From Chrysomallon squamiferum (taxonomy: Eukaryota; Mollusca; Gastropoda; Neomphalida; Peltospiridae), in NCBI GenBank assembly GCA_012295275.1, contig CM022676.1:6647219-6669718 (forward strand): DNA of 22,500 bases, written 5' to 3'. Positions 1 to 9,189 of this stretch are shown in pieces. How positions within the stretch are numbered: the first letter of the stretch is position 1; each line of letters opens with the position of its first letter. A program made the translations under genes and the position numbers. The notes under the pieces are model-generated. The model was not told where the DNA came from. It saw nothing but the letters and a program-made list of their open reading frames with translations, and searched no databases.

Positions 1-220
1 TAATGTTATTTTCTCATACACAAAATTTAATTTTTTTTTTTTTTTTTTTTTTGTCACTGTGTAATAATGTGAAAAAGAGAAGGAAAGCAGTTTTGTTTAC
101 AATTTTAATTAAGTTATTTTACATATATTCTTTATTGTATTTGTTTTTGGTGGCTGAATTTTTACATATATTTACTTATGTATTTTTGTATTCTAGAGCT
201 ATGTAGTCTGTTATATGAAT
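1..220. other. AT-rich sequence, no gene seen
   Basis: Low-complexity AT-rich DNA with a 22-nt poly-T run at 31-52. The open frame across it encodes only F/L/Y-rich low-complexity sequence, as expected from AT-rich DNA, so no gene is called. Confidence 0.6.
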
Positions 221-560
221 TTTTCAAAGCATTATAACCACACATTATTGCTTTTTCTATATATAAAACTTTAAAAGACCTCAATTTTTTGGCATACACT
301 GTTTTATATTCATACAATTTCAAATACATCTGGTATACAAATTTTTCAAAGCATTATAACAATACATTTTGGCTTTTTTGTATACATAAAACTTTAAAAA
401 ACGCTAACTTTTGCATATACAATTTTATATGCATGTATTTTCACATACTATCACAGTAATCTGCTTTATTAACATTTCAAAGCATTACACCCCTTGTTTT
501 GGCTTTTTCTATACATAAATTTGAAAAGGCCATAATTTTTACTCACATTGTTACAATGCT
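221..560. repeat. Diverged tandem repeat, unit about 122-131 bp, three copies
   Basis: The anchor TTTCAAAGCATTA recurs at 222, 344 and 475. Each copy is followed by a conserved order of motifs: ACA-rich stretch, GGCTTTTT, TATACATAAA, then CTTTAAAA. Copies differ by substitutions and small indels, so the array is old. Confidence 0.75.
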
Positions 561-714
561 GTACTTAATTTTCACCTTTTAATGCACGCAACAATGACTT
601 GTTCACAATATAGCATTCAAATATGTGACTTTCATACGCAGAACTGTACCATTTCATGTTTCTCCCAGTTTTTCATTTTTTATTTCATTAGTTTTCTGTC
701 TTGCACAGTATCTG

Positions 715-798
715 CTGTCATTTCTCTGATAATCAAATATTCATGAATATTAATTACTGTCATTTCTCTGATAATCAAACATTCATGAATATTAATTA
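715..798. repeat. 42-bp tandem duplication
   Basis: Two adjacent 42-bp copies (715-756 and 757-798) differ at one base (AAATATT versus AAACATT). Each contains the palindrome ATTCATGAAT. The near identity marks a young duplication compared with the arrays around it. Confidence 0.9.
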
Positions 799-904
799 GG
801 TCCTTCGTGGTGTCCATAGGTCAGTTCATCTCTAAGTCAGATCTGACAATCTAGTGATAAGCAGTTCAGTATTAAAGAGAGTTGTCTAGTCTTTGGGAAC
901 ATGC

Positions 905-1290
905 ATTTAATATCTAAACAAAATCTGCATTGTCTAAACCATACACATATATTTTATATGTTATATGGATATCAGAATCTACATGAAATTTGCATTATCT
1001 AAGCCATCTCATAGGTATATCTTTTATACCTTGTATACTTATTTGCATTTTCGTAAAATTAGCATTATCTAAACCTTTTTTGGTATATCTTTTGTATGTT
1101 ATATTGTTATCTGAATCTCAAAAACACTTGAAGTATCTGAACCTTGTAGGTGTATCTTTAGTATGTTGTATCACTACCTTTATCTAAACAAATTTTGCTC
1201 AATCTAAACATTCTTGTAGGTATATCCTTTTTTTGTTATACCATCTGAATCTACACAAAATAAACATTATCTAAACCTCCTTCAATATCT
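905..1290. repeat. Minisatellite, unit about 67 bp, about six diverged copies
   Basis: The anchor GCATTATCTAAACC (with variants) starts near 927, 992, 1062, 1130, 1197 and 1263, giving periods of 65-70 bp. Between anchors each unit carries TAGGTATATCTTTT, a TATGTTATAT-like stretch and ATCTGAATCTACA. Divergence is moderate. Confidence 0.8.
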
Positions 1291-1460
1291 AGCCCATATA
1301 GGTTAGATCATTATCTCTTTATCTGTACACAGACATACATCGATTTTCAACTGCTGGAAACACAATTGAATAACATTAGGAATTTAGACTGTATTGATTT
1401 TAAGCCAGTAATTTTGATGGCATTCACTACATGACAGAAGATAAATTTTATTTAAATACT

Positions 1461-1638
1461 TTAATCCTTTCATTGCTGTTGGAGAGAGATTTCAATATTA
1501 CAGAAGGTTGGTGTTGATGAGATATCTTGACTGAACACACTAGTTTTATACAGTAGAGGTAAAAATAGGTAATTTTCTCAGAAACATGTGGTGCTTGGAA
1601 GAATGTGTTGCAACCAAATTTGGCACTGAAAGGGTTAA
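1461..1638. mobile_element. Candidate piggyBac-like MITE (TTAA-flanked, 178 bp)
   Basis: The left end reads TTAATCCTTTCATTGCT and the right end reads GGCACTGAAAGGGTTAA. The reverse complement of the right end matches the left end at about 14 of 18 positions, so these are imperfect terminal inverted repeats. Both ends stop in TTAA, and CC/GG abuts the TTAA. Known for piggyBac elements: TTAA target duplication and termini beginning CCY. Inferred: a non-autonomous element, since 178 bp has no room for a transposase and no coding frame is seen. The ends could also belong to another invertebrate repeat with a CCCTTTCAGTG-type terminus. Confidence 0.5.
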
Positions 1639-2573
1639 GCAGACTTTATATTTGATTGGAATATGAAATCATGATATATATATATATTTTTTTTTTTTAA
1701 ACCATACATAAACATATTGATTTTATATAAAAGATATTAGTTTAAGATTTTATTTTCCTGGCAAAAACCTTCACAGTTCTTTAATCTGTGTCAATCTCAG
1801 TATGAATACACCTCTGAATGTAAAATTTTATTAATTCTCATTTGTTTTAGTTCTTTAATTAACAAATTCAACAGATCTAGTCACATTTGTACTAAGAAAA
1901 TCATGGCGCCATAAGATACAAATCATGTTTTGTTGTTTTTGGTGTTATTTTTCTATAAAATATATTTGTGAAAAACAGTATTACAATTTTTTTTTGGAAT
2001 ACTTTCATAAATCTTTCAAAAATTGATTTTACTTGTTAGAATGTGATTTACATGTTAGGTTGTGGGCTGAAATCTAATAATTTGTGTTGCTAGAATGTAA
2101 TTATTCACTGAAGTTGAATATTGAGTATTGTAAATGGATGAAATATGCAAACTTTAGATAAAATGTTTGTCAAGAAACGACGAGAATGTTTTCAGTAATT
2201 TTTATTAATTTATTTATTTGTTTTAATCTGTTTTTTTTAAAGAAGTCAGTTACAGTGAATAGTAGCTGATACATAATATTGCTAAGAAAAATAAAAAAAA
2301 TAAAAAATAACCCCATGGTAACTAGGTTTTTTTTCATTTCAGCATTTTATCATATCAGCAGATAGCATAATGTCTGATTCATGGTTTGTTTCACTTACAA
2401 TGAGCAAATCTTGCATAAATATTCAATACCATAAGGAATGTGTAATACCCCAAATGTGTAGGGTTTTGTGTTGTTGGGGGTTTTTTTGTTTTTTTTTAAT
2501 TGATTGCTATATTTTATTGAATATTTATTTATTTATTTATTTATTTATTATGTTGAAACATTAAGAACTTTTT
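1639..2573. other. AT-rich spacer without recognisable gene
   Basis: Holds (AT)n at 1674-1687 followed by a T run to about 1698, and (TTTA)n at about 2521-2548. Around 2282-2310 it is an A-rich tract. The short open frames across 2370-2564 end in the (TTTA)n and have no coding character. Nothing else is supported. Confidence 0.55.
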
Positions 2574-3440
2574 TTTATATTGAGGACATTGATACCAATT
2601 CAAAAACACAATCTATTAAAAAATCCTAAAGGTTAACATTGTTTTAAGCTGATAACCTAAATGTTACAACTGTATCATGTTTATGTTGAGGACTGATATA
2701 TACGAAGATTATAACCATATTTATGTTAATCATCACACTTTCCATTTGATAACATCTTTTATGCAGAAGATCTAAAGGTCAAGAGGGTAAAATGTTTTAT
2801 GTTGAGGACGTAAAGGTCAGGAGGATTACATTTTATGTTGATCATCTTAACTTTACTGTCAAATGATAAACCTATTTAATGTCGAAAAGTGAAGAAATGA
2901 TTTATGTTGAAGACCTAAAGGTCAAGATGACAACATTTTATGTTGAGGACCTGCAAGCTGTTTTTTGTGTTGATGTTTTCACGTTGAAAACCTAAGAGTT
3001 ATGGTAAATGTGTTACAGACTAATGGCCTAAAGGTCAAAATGGTAATGTTGAGGACTGAATGGTTGAGAGGAGGTGCTTTATGTTAATAATCTGAAGGTC
3101 ATATTAGTAACTGGTTAATGTTGAAGGACCTAAATGTTATGACGATAACATGTTTTATGTTGAGGGTCTAAATGTGAGGATTGTAATGTGTTTTTATGTT
3201 GAGGACCTAAATGTCAGGACTGTATTGTGTTTATGTTAATGACCTAACTCTCCAAATAGTAACATGTTTTATGTTGAGGACCTAAAGGTCAAAATAAAAT
3301 TAAGGATATAAAGGTCAGTATTAAATCTAGGTCTTAAGAGTCTAAATAAAATAAGGACTAAAGGTCAAAAAAGTAGGACCTGATGATCAAGATTAACTTA
3401 AAGACCTAAAATCAAGAATAAAATGAAGATATAACATCAA
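2574..3440. repeat. Diverged minisatellite with TTTATGTTGAGGACCTAAAG core, about 40-bp spacing
   Basis: The core TTTATGTTGAGGACC (and variants with GTTGATCATC or GTTAATGACC) recurs about 15-20 times from 2574 to about 3290, usually followed by TAAAGGTCA and an AAGATGGTAACAT-like tail. Spacing is irregular (about 38-60 bp). From 3290 to 3440 the units shorten to little more than AAGGAYCTAAAGGTCA. Eight copies keep AGGTCA exactly: 2776, 2814, 2919, 3032, 3096, 3286, 3312 and 3362. Confidence 0.85.
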
Positions 3441-3594
3441 AAGCCAATATTTTATATATAATAATATATAACTGATGAACAAGAAATTGGTTTATGAGCA
3501 TCATACAAACAAACCATTTCTGTTAAAAGGAAAAACAATTTTAATTTATTATTATTATTTTATTTTTTTAATAGTGTGTTTTATGGTTGTCAAC

Positions 3595-3897
3595 TGTTTC
3601 TGATTTCAGCGTACAATACTTTCTTCTCATTTCATTTTGTACAGAAAAAATTAATAAATAGTTATTGATTTTTACCTTCTCCACCCCCCACCATTTTTTT
3701 TTTTTTTTACATATATATTTTTTTTAATCTAGATCCTGTATTTAGCAGTTGTAGAAATGTTGCCTCTTTTTGTACAATGAACACTTGTTAAATGTTGTTT
3801 TTACACTTTGTAATACAAATATTTGTAAAATCATGCATAATAATAACTAATATTGCTTAATTAATTTTGCTATTGATGTTAAACATAATTCTCAATG

Positions 3898-3944
<47 letters not shown>

Positions 3945-4034
3945 ATTATTATTATTTTTTTTTTTTCAAATGCTTAAATTTTTCGCTTTTCATTATTTTT
4001 GCTGTGGTGTTTGATAAATAAAATACTCTAGTCA
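3595..4034 (+). other. Possible terminal exon / 3'UTR
   Basis: A pyrimidine-rich stretch ending TTTCTGATTTCAG at about 3597-3609 could be a 3' splice site. All three frames downstream stop within about 20 codons, so this would be mostly untranslated. From 3720 the sequence is of higher complexity than the flanking repeats, apart from a (TTA)n tract at 3899-3970. It ends at the polyadenylation signal at 4017-4022. The splice site alone is weak evidence in such T-rich DNA; the case rests mainly on the 3' end signal. Confidence 0.22.
3899..3970. repeat. (TTA)n microsatellite with trailing poly-T
   Basis: About 14 uninterrupted TTA/ATT triplets, then an imperfect continuation and a T run ending near 3966. 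Confidence 0.95.
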
Positions 4035-4055
4035 GTGGGGTTTGTTTGTGTTTCT
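4017..4055 (+). terminator. Candidate polyadenylation signal and cleavage region
   Basis: AATAAA at 4017-4022 is followed by a CA at 4033-4034 and then a GT-rich stretch (GTGGGGTTTGTTTGTG, 4035-4050). This order and spacing fit a metazoan poly(A) site on the plus strand. AATAAA is common by chance in AT-rich DNA; the correctly spaced GT-rich element is what raises this one above the others in the window. Confidence 0.4.
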
Positions 4056-4096
4056 TTATTTGTCAACAAAAGCATATGGTTGAATAAAGGAAGATA

Positions 4097-4424
4097 TACA
4101 GGTACAGGACCAATTATTCGGTGTCCTGAAATCCAGAAAAACCAGAAAAATCATAGTTGGTGTGTGCAGGTATTTTCCTCACCAGACTGGAACTACTCTT
4201 TCAAGCCACATGGCATTCATTCACTCGCCGCACTATTTACATGTCGAGTTGCCAAAGTTGTGTATTGTCAATTTTCTTTATGTTTTTTTTATTTTAATTT
4301 TAAAATGTTCATGCCTAGTTATTACTTATTTAGATGCCTTGGTACCAGAAAATTGAAAAATCCAGAAATCCAGAATGCCTCAGGCTACAAGGATACCGGA
4401 TAATTTGTCTGGTACCATGTACTG
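4097..4424. mobile_element. TIR element of about 325 bp with pogo/Tigger-like ends
   Basis: The left end runs TACAGGTACAGGACC then AATTATTCGGTGTCC. The right end, read on the minus strand, runs CAGTACATGGTACCAG then ACAAATTATCCGGTATCC. They align over about 30 bp with few mismatches and small indels, so these are terminal inverted repeats. Known for pogo/Tigger elements: CAG-start termini and frequent TATCCG blocks. Inferred: a non-autonomous DNA transposon. A frame of 122 codons crosses it but has no transposase motif. The TCCAGAAA motif is repeated inside both ends. The element begins about 60 bp past the candidate poly(A) site. Confidence 0.6.
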
Positions 4425-4666
4425 AAGTATAATCAGTATTTTTGTAGTCATACATTTATATTACATGTGAACAGAAAATGTGACCCATCACATGAAAACA
4501 GGTCTCAAGTCACATGGCTATGCACTGAGCTTTAGGTAGCAATAGAGGATTGACACAAAACTTTTATTTTTATATTTTCTTAAAAATAGGTTCATATATA
4601 CATATATATATATATATATACCTTTAATCCAGTGATGATACAATTGGTCAAACACTTCAGTTCAAG
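4425..4666. other. Short spacer with (TA)n tract
   Basis: Non-repetitive sequence with several CACATG/CATGTG words around 4465-4520, then a (TA)n tract at about 4599-4620. No gene is seen. Confidence 0.5.
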
Positions 4667-5120
4667 CTTTTCCTTTCCATGGAAAAGTTTTTATAAAATA
4701 TCCTTCTTAGAAAGAAGTAAAAATGTTTTGAATAACATTTTCCTATTTATGGAGTTACTTCAAAATTATACTATTCAGTAAGAATTAAAAAATATGTCAT
4801 TTCAGTCTATGTAATAAGTCATAAAAAAATTAAAGAAAAAACTTTCCTGTTTATAGAAAGTTACATCAAAAATATATTGTCTAGTAAGAAATGAAAATTG
4901 TAAGTGTATTTTGACAATTAATTATATCAAAGATTTAAAAAAAAAACTTTCATGTTTGTAGAAAGTTACTTTAAAAATGTATTATTTAATAATAAAAACA
5001 AAAATTTGTTACTGCATTTTTACTATTTTTAATTTTTTCATAACAAGAATTTCAGTTCAAATTCTCCTGTATATAGGAGGGTTTAATATAAAACATGTCT
5101 TTGCTTGGTTTACTCTGTTA
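4667..5120. repeat. Minisatellite of about 105 bp whose unit contains a small hairpin
   Basis: The anchor TTCCTGTTTATAGAAAGTTAC (variants) recurs at about 4671, 4741, 4846, 4950 and 5065, mostly 104-115 bp apart. It is followed by CAAAAATATATT and TAGTAAGAAATGAAAA. The start of each unit forms a small inverted repeat (ACTTTC...GAAAGT); in the first copy this is the palindrome TTTCCATGGAAA (4674-4685). Confidence 0.75.
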
Positions 5121-5212
5121 CTTCATCTAAACAATATTTTTACACTGACAAGGTCAGAATAGTACTGAAATGTCAATAAAAAAATATTTTCTAAAGCAAT
5201 ACCTTCATCATG

Positions 5213-5500
5213 AATGCTTTAAAAAAAAAATAAAAATAAAAATAAAAATAATAATAATATTAAAATAAATAAAATAAAAAAATAAGTTAATTTAACTAGT
5301 TATCAAACCAAACACTGACATTCTTGAATATCCACTAATGTTAGCCTAAAATAAAATAAAAAATTATTTATTTTTGAAAAGAGTGAATTTTATTATTTAT
5401 TTATTTATTTATTTTTTTTTTTTTAAATATTTTATTTCTTGGGACTATTGTAAGCTGAAATAGATTTTTAAAATAATTTTATTTGTGGATATGTTCTAAA
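5213..5500. repeat. A-rich and (TTTA)n low-complexity DNA
   Basis: (AAAAT)n/(AAT)n runs at 5213-5282 and (TTTA)n plus a T run at about 5390-5424, separated by ordinary AT-rich sequence. No gene. Confidence 0.85.
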
Positions 5501-5554
5501 GTTCAAGCTGACTATGGTTTATGCAAATTTTGTAACTGATCTGTATTATCCATT

Positions 5555-5790
5555 AAGAAAATAAAATAATAAAATAGATAAAACAGTAAAAAAATATTTA
5601 AAAAAGGAAGAATTATAATAAAGAAAGAAAAAATAAATAAAAAAGAAATAAAATAAAATAATAATAATAATAATAATAATAAATATAAAAAATAAAATAA
5701 ATTAAATAAAATTAAATAAAATAAAATATAAAAAATAAATAAATAAAATAAATAAAATAAATAATAAACAAACAAACTAAAACAAAATAA
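5555..5790. repeat. A/T low-complexity tract, (AATAA)n and (AAT)n
   Basis: Almost only A and T on the plus strand, with AAT and AAAATA words. The minus-strand frame over it is a poly-(F/L/Y/I) artefact of this composition. Confidence 0.9.
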
Positions 5791-6145
5791 ATAGGAGTGG
5801 GGACAGTATAATAGTATATAATAGTAAGTAATAATGATATTATAGGAGTGAAGACAGTATAATAGTATATAATAGTAAGTAATAATGATATTATAGGAGT
5901 GAAGACAGTATAATAGTATATAATAGTAAGTAATAATGATATTATAGCAGTGAAGACAGTATAATAATATATAACAGTATGTAATAATGATATAGCAGTG
6001 AAGACAGTATAATAATATATAACAGTATGTAATAATAATATTACAGGAGTGAGGATAGTTTAATAATATACAAATAGTACATCAAAATCATTACAGGAGT
6101 GAGGATAGTTTAATAATATACAAATACTGACATCAAATGTCAATA
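5791..6145. repeat. 51-bp minisatellite, seven copies
   Basis: The anchor GGAGTGAAGACAGTATAATA starts at 5794, 5845, 5896, 5947, 5995, 6046 and 6096. The first three periods are exactly 51 bp with near-identical copies; the later ones are 48-51 bp and drift (GCAGTG, then GGAGTGAGGATAGTTT). Copy identity falls steadily from left to right. Confidence 0.95.
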
Positions 6146-6214
6146 GGTCCATGTCTTATATGCTTCAACATCATGGAGAAATAGTGCCAGATATCTCTAA
6201 GTTACATGCTGCAT

Positions 6215-6262
6215 TTAACACAGCATAATAGTGACAGTGTGTGAATAGTGACATTTAGTGAC
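6215..6262. repeat. Isolated AATAGTGACAGT-type units
   Basis: The sequence repeats AATAGTGAC twice and TTAGTGACC once. These units match the core of the 31-bp arrays at 8.9-9.2 and 9.9-10.3 kb. Confidence 0.6.
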
Positions 6263-6266
6263 CCTA

Positions 6267-7240
6267 GACCCATAATATATGTGCTTTGATGAGTTTTTTT
6301 TTTATAAATAACCTTCACAGATCTAAACTACATTCCTTTATCGTGTTGGTTTTATTTCTGTTTCAAGACATGGGCTTTGATATCATGACTTTTTCCTCAA
6401 ATAAAAATGTGGTTTTTTTTGTAGAAATAATCTTAAGTGCCTCACAGTTCTCAACTTATTTTCTGTATGCTGACCCATAACAAATGTGCTTTGATATCAT
6501 GACTTTTTCCTTAAATAGACATGTTTTTTTTGTAGAAATAATCTTAAGTGCTTCGCAACTCTCAATGTATTTTCTGTATGCTGACCCATAACAAATGTGC
6601 TTTGATATCATGGCAGTTTCCTTAAATAAATAAATTTCTTATAGAAGATAAACTTCAGCATCTTACACTGAACTGAATTGAGGACACATATTTTTTGTGG
6701 AAATTATTTTTAATACCTTACAGTTAGTTCTAAGTTGTATCCTATATGCTGGCCCATAACAAACATGCTTTGACATCATGGCTATTTCCTTAAATAAACA
6801 GATTTCTTGTAGAAATAATCTTCAAAATCTCACAGTGCCTTATATCATATAATGAAACATTATTAAGGACAGATTATTCTTATGGAAATTATCATTAATA
6901 CCATACAGGTCTAAGTTGTATCTTCTATACTGACCCATAACAAACATGCTTTGACATCGTGACTGTTTCATTAAGTAAACAGATTTCTTGTAGAAATAAT
7001 TTTCAGTATCTCACAATAAGTTATATCATATATTGAACTGTATTGAGGACATATATTTCTTGTAGAAATTATCTTTAATACTTTTGAGTTTAAATTTTAT
7101 CCTATATGCTGATCCATAAACAAACGTGCTTTGACATCATGGCTATTTCCTTAAATAAACGAATTTCTTGTAGAAATAATCTCCAGTATCTCACAATATC
7201 TTATATCATATATTGAACTGTACTGAGGACAGAGATCTTT
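6267..7240. repeat. Higher-order tandem repeat, unit about 180 bp built from two about 90-bp halves
   Basis: The anchor GACCCATAACAAACATGCTT (variants) occurs at 6267, 6472, 6583, 6751, 6932 and 7111. The last intervals are 168, 181 and 179 bp. Each long unit has two related halves, both with a TTTCTTGTAGAAATAATCTT-like block; one ends TCACAATATCTTATATCATA, the other CTAAGTTGTATCCTATATGC. The 111-bp interval (6472-6583) appears to be a unit that lacks one half. Open frames here follow the repeat and are not genes. Confidence 0.85.
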
Positions 7241-7530
7241 TGCTGTGTATTTATTTGTGTCTTCATAACGAGCAGCTTACATCACAAGGACTTTTCCAGA
7301 GCGTTTTGTACACCACAGGGTGTCAGTGTCTTTTCTTCTGTTTACAGTGTAATAACAACACCAGGCAGCAGCACAACATGGTCGTTATTGATTTTCATCT
7401 GTTACTTTCACACAGGAGGACTGCCACAATTTGTTACTTTCACACAGGAGGACTGCCACAATTAGGCACAAATAATAAAAAAGAGAGAGAGAGAGGGAGA
7501 GAGACATCTGTCTTTGTACTGGTGTAACAG
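7241..7530. other. More complex single-copy sequence with a 32-bp exact duplication
   Basis: Base composition is more even than in the neighbouring repeats. A pyrimidine-rich stretch ending TTCTGTTTACAG (7337-7348) looks like a 3' splice site, and a 104-codon frame spans 7213-7527. That frame begins in the preceding tandem array, ends in a GA tract and has no recognisable domain, so I do not call a gene. The exact 32-bp duplication lies at 7400-7463. Confidence 0.4.
7400..7463. repeat. Exact 32-bp tandem duplication
   Basis: 7400-7431 and 7432-7463 are identical (TGTTACTTTCACACAGG...). No substitutions separate them, so this is a recent event. A period of 32 shifts a reading frame, which argues against coding function. 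Confidence 0.95.
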
Positions 7531-7930
7531 GCAGATTAGATTCTATTTGTGTTGTGTCTGATGATGAAGGCCATTTTTGTACTGATGCGACAGATTAAAT
7601 TCTGCTTCAGATGTAGTCTGTTTTATATATCTGTTCATATGTGTGTGTTTGTGTGTGTGTGTGTGACTGTTCATATATCTGATTGTCTTTTTGTATATCT
7701 GTTTGTCTGTTCATATATTTGATGGTCTGTTTGGATGTCCCTCTAGCCTTCCATGTTTATTAGTCTGGTTGGATTGGGGAAAAAGATATCCTTGTATTTG
7801 AATCAGATTATTTTCTTCAGAAATTTTTTCAAGCTTCTACAAGTATTTTTTGATACAGTTTTCTACTGGATGATTAGGAAATGGGTATCCTTGTCTTTGT
7901 AACGGATTCATTTATTCTGACTGTTTGAGT
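7510..7930. repeat. Short diverged duplications and (TG)n
   Basis: TTGTACTGGTGTAACAG at 7514 is echoed 63 bp later by TTGTACTGATGCGACAG. (TG)n occupies about 7639-7664, followed by several CTGTTCATATATCTGAT-like units to 7735. A block with GATATCCTTGTATTTG (7785) recurs about 99 bp later as GGTATCCTTGTCTTTG (7884). GGTTGGATTGGGG at 7767 is a possible member of the dispersed family described at 9711. Confidence 0.6.
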
Positions 7931-7963
7931 CATTATATCTGCTGTGACATGATTTTCCAATGC

Positions 7964-7989
7964 ACTGTGGGTAAAATTTTGCCCACAGT
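7964..7989. repeat. 26-bp near-perfect palindrome
   Basis: The arms ACTGTGGGTAAAA and TTTTGCCCACAGT pair at 12 of 13 positions with no loop. It overlaps the outer edge of the left inverted-repeat arm. Confidence 0.9.
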
Positions 7990-8130
7990 TACAGTAACTG
8001 TTACACCATTCCAACCACTTTATGATCACCATTATATTTCACTCATTCACTCACACAACATGATCAGTTCTCCTAAAATGGGATAATTCCCATTCCAACC
8101 AGTACTCAAGAATTAGTTTATCAAGTGTTA
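7985..8130 (-). repeat. Left arm of a 145-bp inverted repeat pair
   Basis: On the minus strand this matches 9711-9853 along its full length at about 85% by eye. Shared blocks include CATGATCAGTTCTCCT, CCCATTCCAACCAGTACTC and TTTATCAAGTGTT. Two CCATTCCAACC motifs lie 84 bp apart inside it (8006 and 8090). The outer end is the perfect hairpin ACAGTTAC-A-GTAACTGT (7985-8001). Similarity stops abruptly at both edges. Confidence 0.9.
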
Positions 8131-8480
8131 GATTACCTATCACTTCATTCATAAATTATTATTTGGAAATTCTAGTAGCAACACATTTTATGTGTCTGTT
8201 AATAAGAACAGATCCAGTTGATAAAACTATTGATCTGTTGAATACTTTGAGCATACAGTGTCATGGTATCTTTAAAACAAATCTACTACATTTTTTCCCC
8301 TACTGACACAAGATATTCACAGAAAAAAAAAAAATCGATATTCAGTTACGGAGCAGTGGTTGGATTTGGAAAAAGTCTAAATTTACACCATAAAATCAGG
8401 CTGATACGGCATCCTACAAGCCCACAAGCCACCATGGTACAACCCATCTCTGTAAAAAGATCAGTACACTAATAACCCAC
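8131..8480. other. Single-copy sequence, no gene recognised
   Basis: Ordinary AT-rich sequence to 8230, then a more complex stretch at 8340-8470. GAGCAGTGGTTGGATTTGG at 8351-8369 looks like a diverged member of the GGTTGGAATGG family. The 69-codon frame at 8263-8472 has no recognisable feature. Confidence 0.45.
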
Positions 8481-8930
8481 GTTGGTTATGACTTTTTAAA
8501 TCTTTACTTAATCTAGCAGTGATGGTATAATGGCAGTAGTACACAATTGAACATTAGATATGGATTAAATGGTGCAGTATTGAATGATAAAAGAAGAATT
8601 ATACTGCATATATATAGATTAAGCTGTTGATAATGCTGCAGTAATTGCATATCATTAGTGTGCAGGAATAATCCTATAATAAGTGGAAGTGAAATGCTGA
8701 TAATTCAGGAATAAGGAGGAGGCATTAATGATGCAGGAATAATTAAAATGTGAATGTAAAATAAAACACGAATTATACTGGAGTGAGTAGTAAAGAATTA
8801 ATAATAATAGTTTAGGAATAATTGAACAAAGGAATAATGAAGCGATGTAAAAAAAAAAAAATGATGGGTAAGGAATATTTATATAAAACTAATAATATAG
8901 GGATGATGAGAGTATTATAGCAAAAAGGAG
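8481..8930. repeat. Degenerate AGGAATAAT-rich sequence
   Basis: AGGAATAAT-type words occur near 8664, 8707, 8734, 8814 and 8829, at irregular spacing, in A-rich DNA. This may be a decayed tandem array. No gene is seen. Confidence 0.4.
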
Positions 8931-8934
8931 TTGT

Positions 8935-9175
8935 GACAGTGTAATAGTGATTTATGAGAATGAAAAAATTATAATAGTGATTGTATAACAATGGCAAAAA
9001 TATAATAGTGATTGTATAAAAATGATGACAATGTAATAGTGATTGTATAATTATGGTGACAGTTTAATAGTGATGATAAAAAAATGGTGACAGTTTAATA
9101 GTGATTGTATAAGAATGGTGACTGTTTAATAGTGATTGTATAAAAATGGTGACAATATGACAGTGATTTTACACT
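8935..9175 (+). repeat. 31-bp minisatellite, eight copies (TAATAGTGATTGTATAA family)
   Basis: TAATAGTGAT starts at 8942, 8972, 9003, 9034, 9065, 9096 and 9127, with a final TGACAGTGAT near 9158. The period is 30-31 bp throughout. The consensus is TTTAATAGTGATTGTATAA followed by AAATGGTGACAG. Confidence 0.95.
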
Positions 9176-9189
9176 ATAAAAGTCATTAT

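Noticed and set aside
4035-4403. 122-codon plus-strand frame
   Set aside because: It lies across the TIR element, includes its terminal repeats and shows no transposase signature.
5791-6145. 51-bp regular array as a CRISPR-like array
   Set aside because: Whole units repeat in tandem with no unique spacers, and the DNA is animal-like.
7213-7527. 104-codon plus-strand frame
   Set aside because: It starts in a tandem array, crosses a 32-bp duplication that alters frame and ends in a GA tract. A spliced exon remains possible but unproven.
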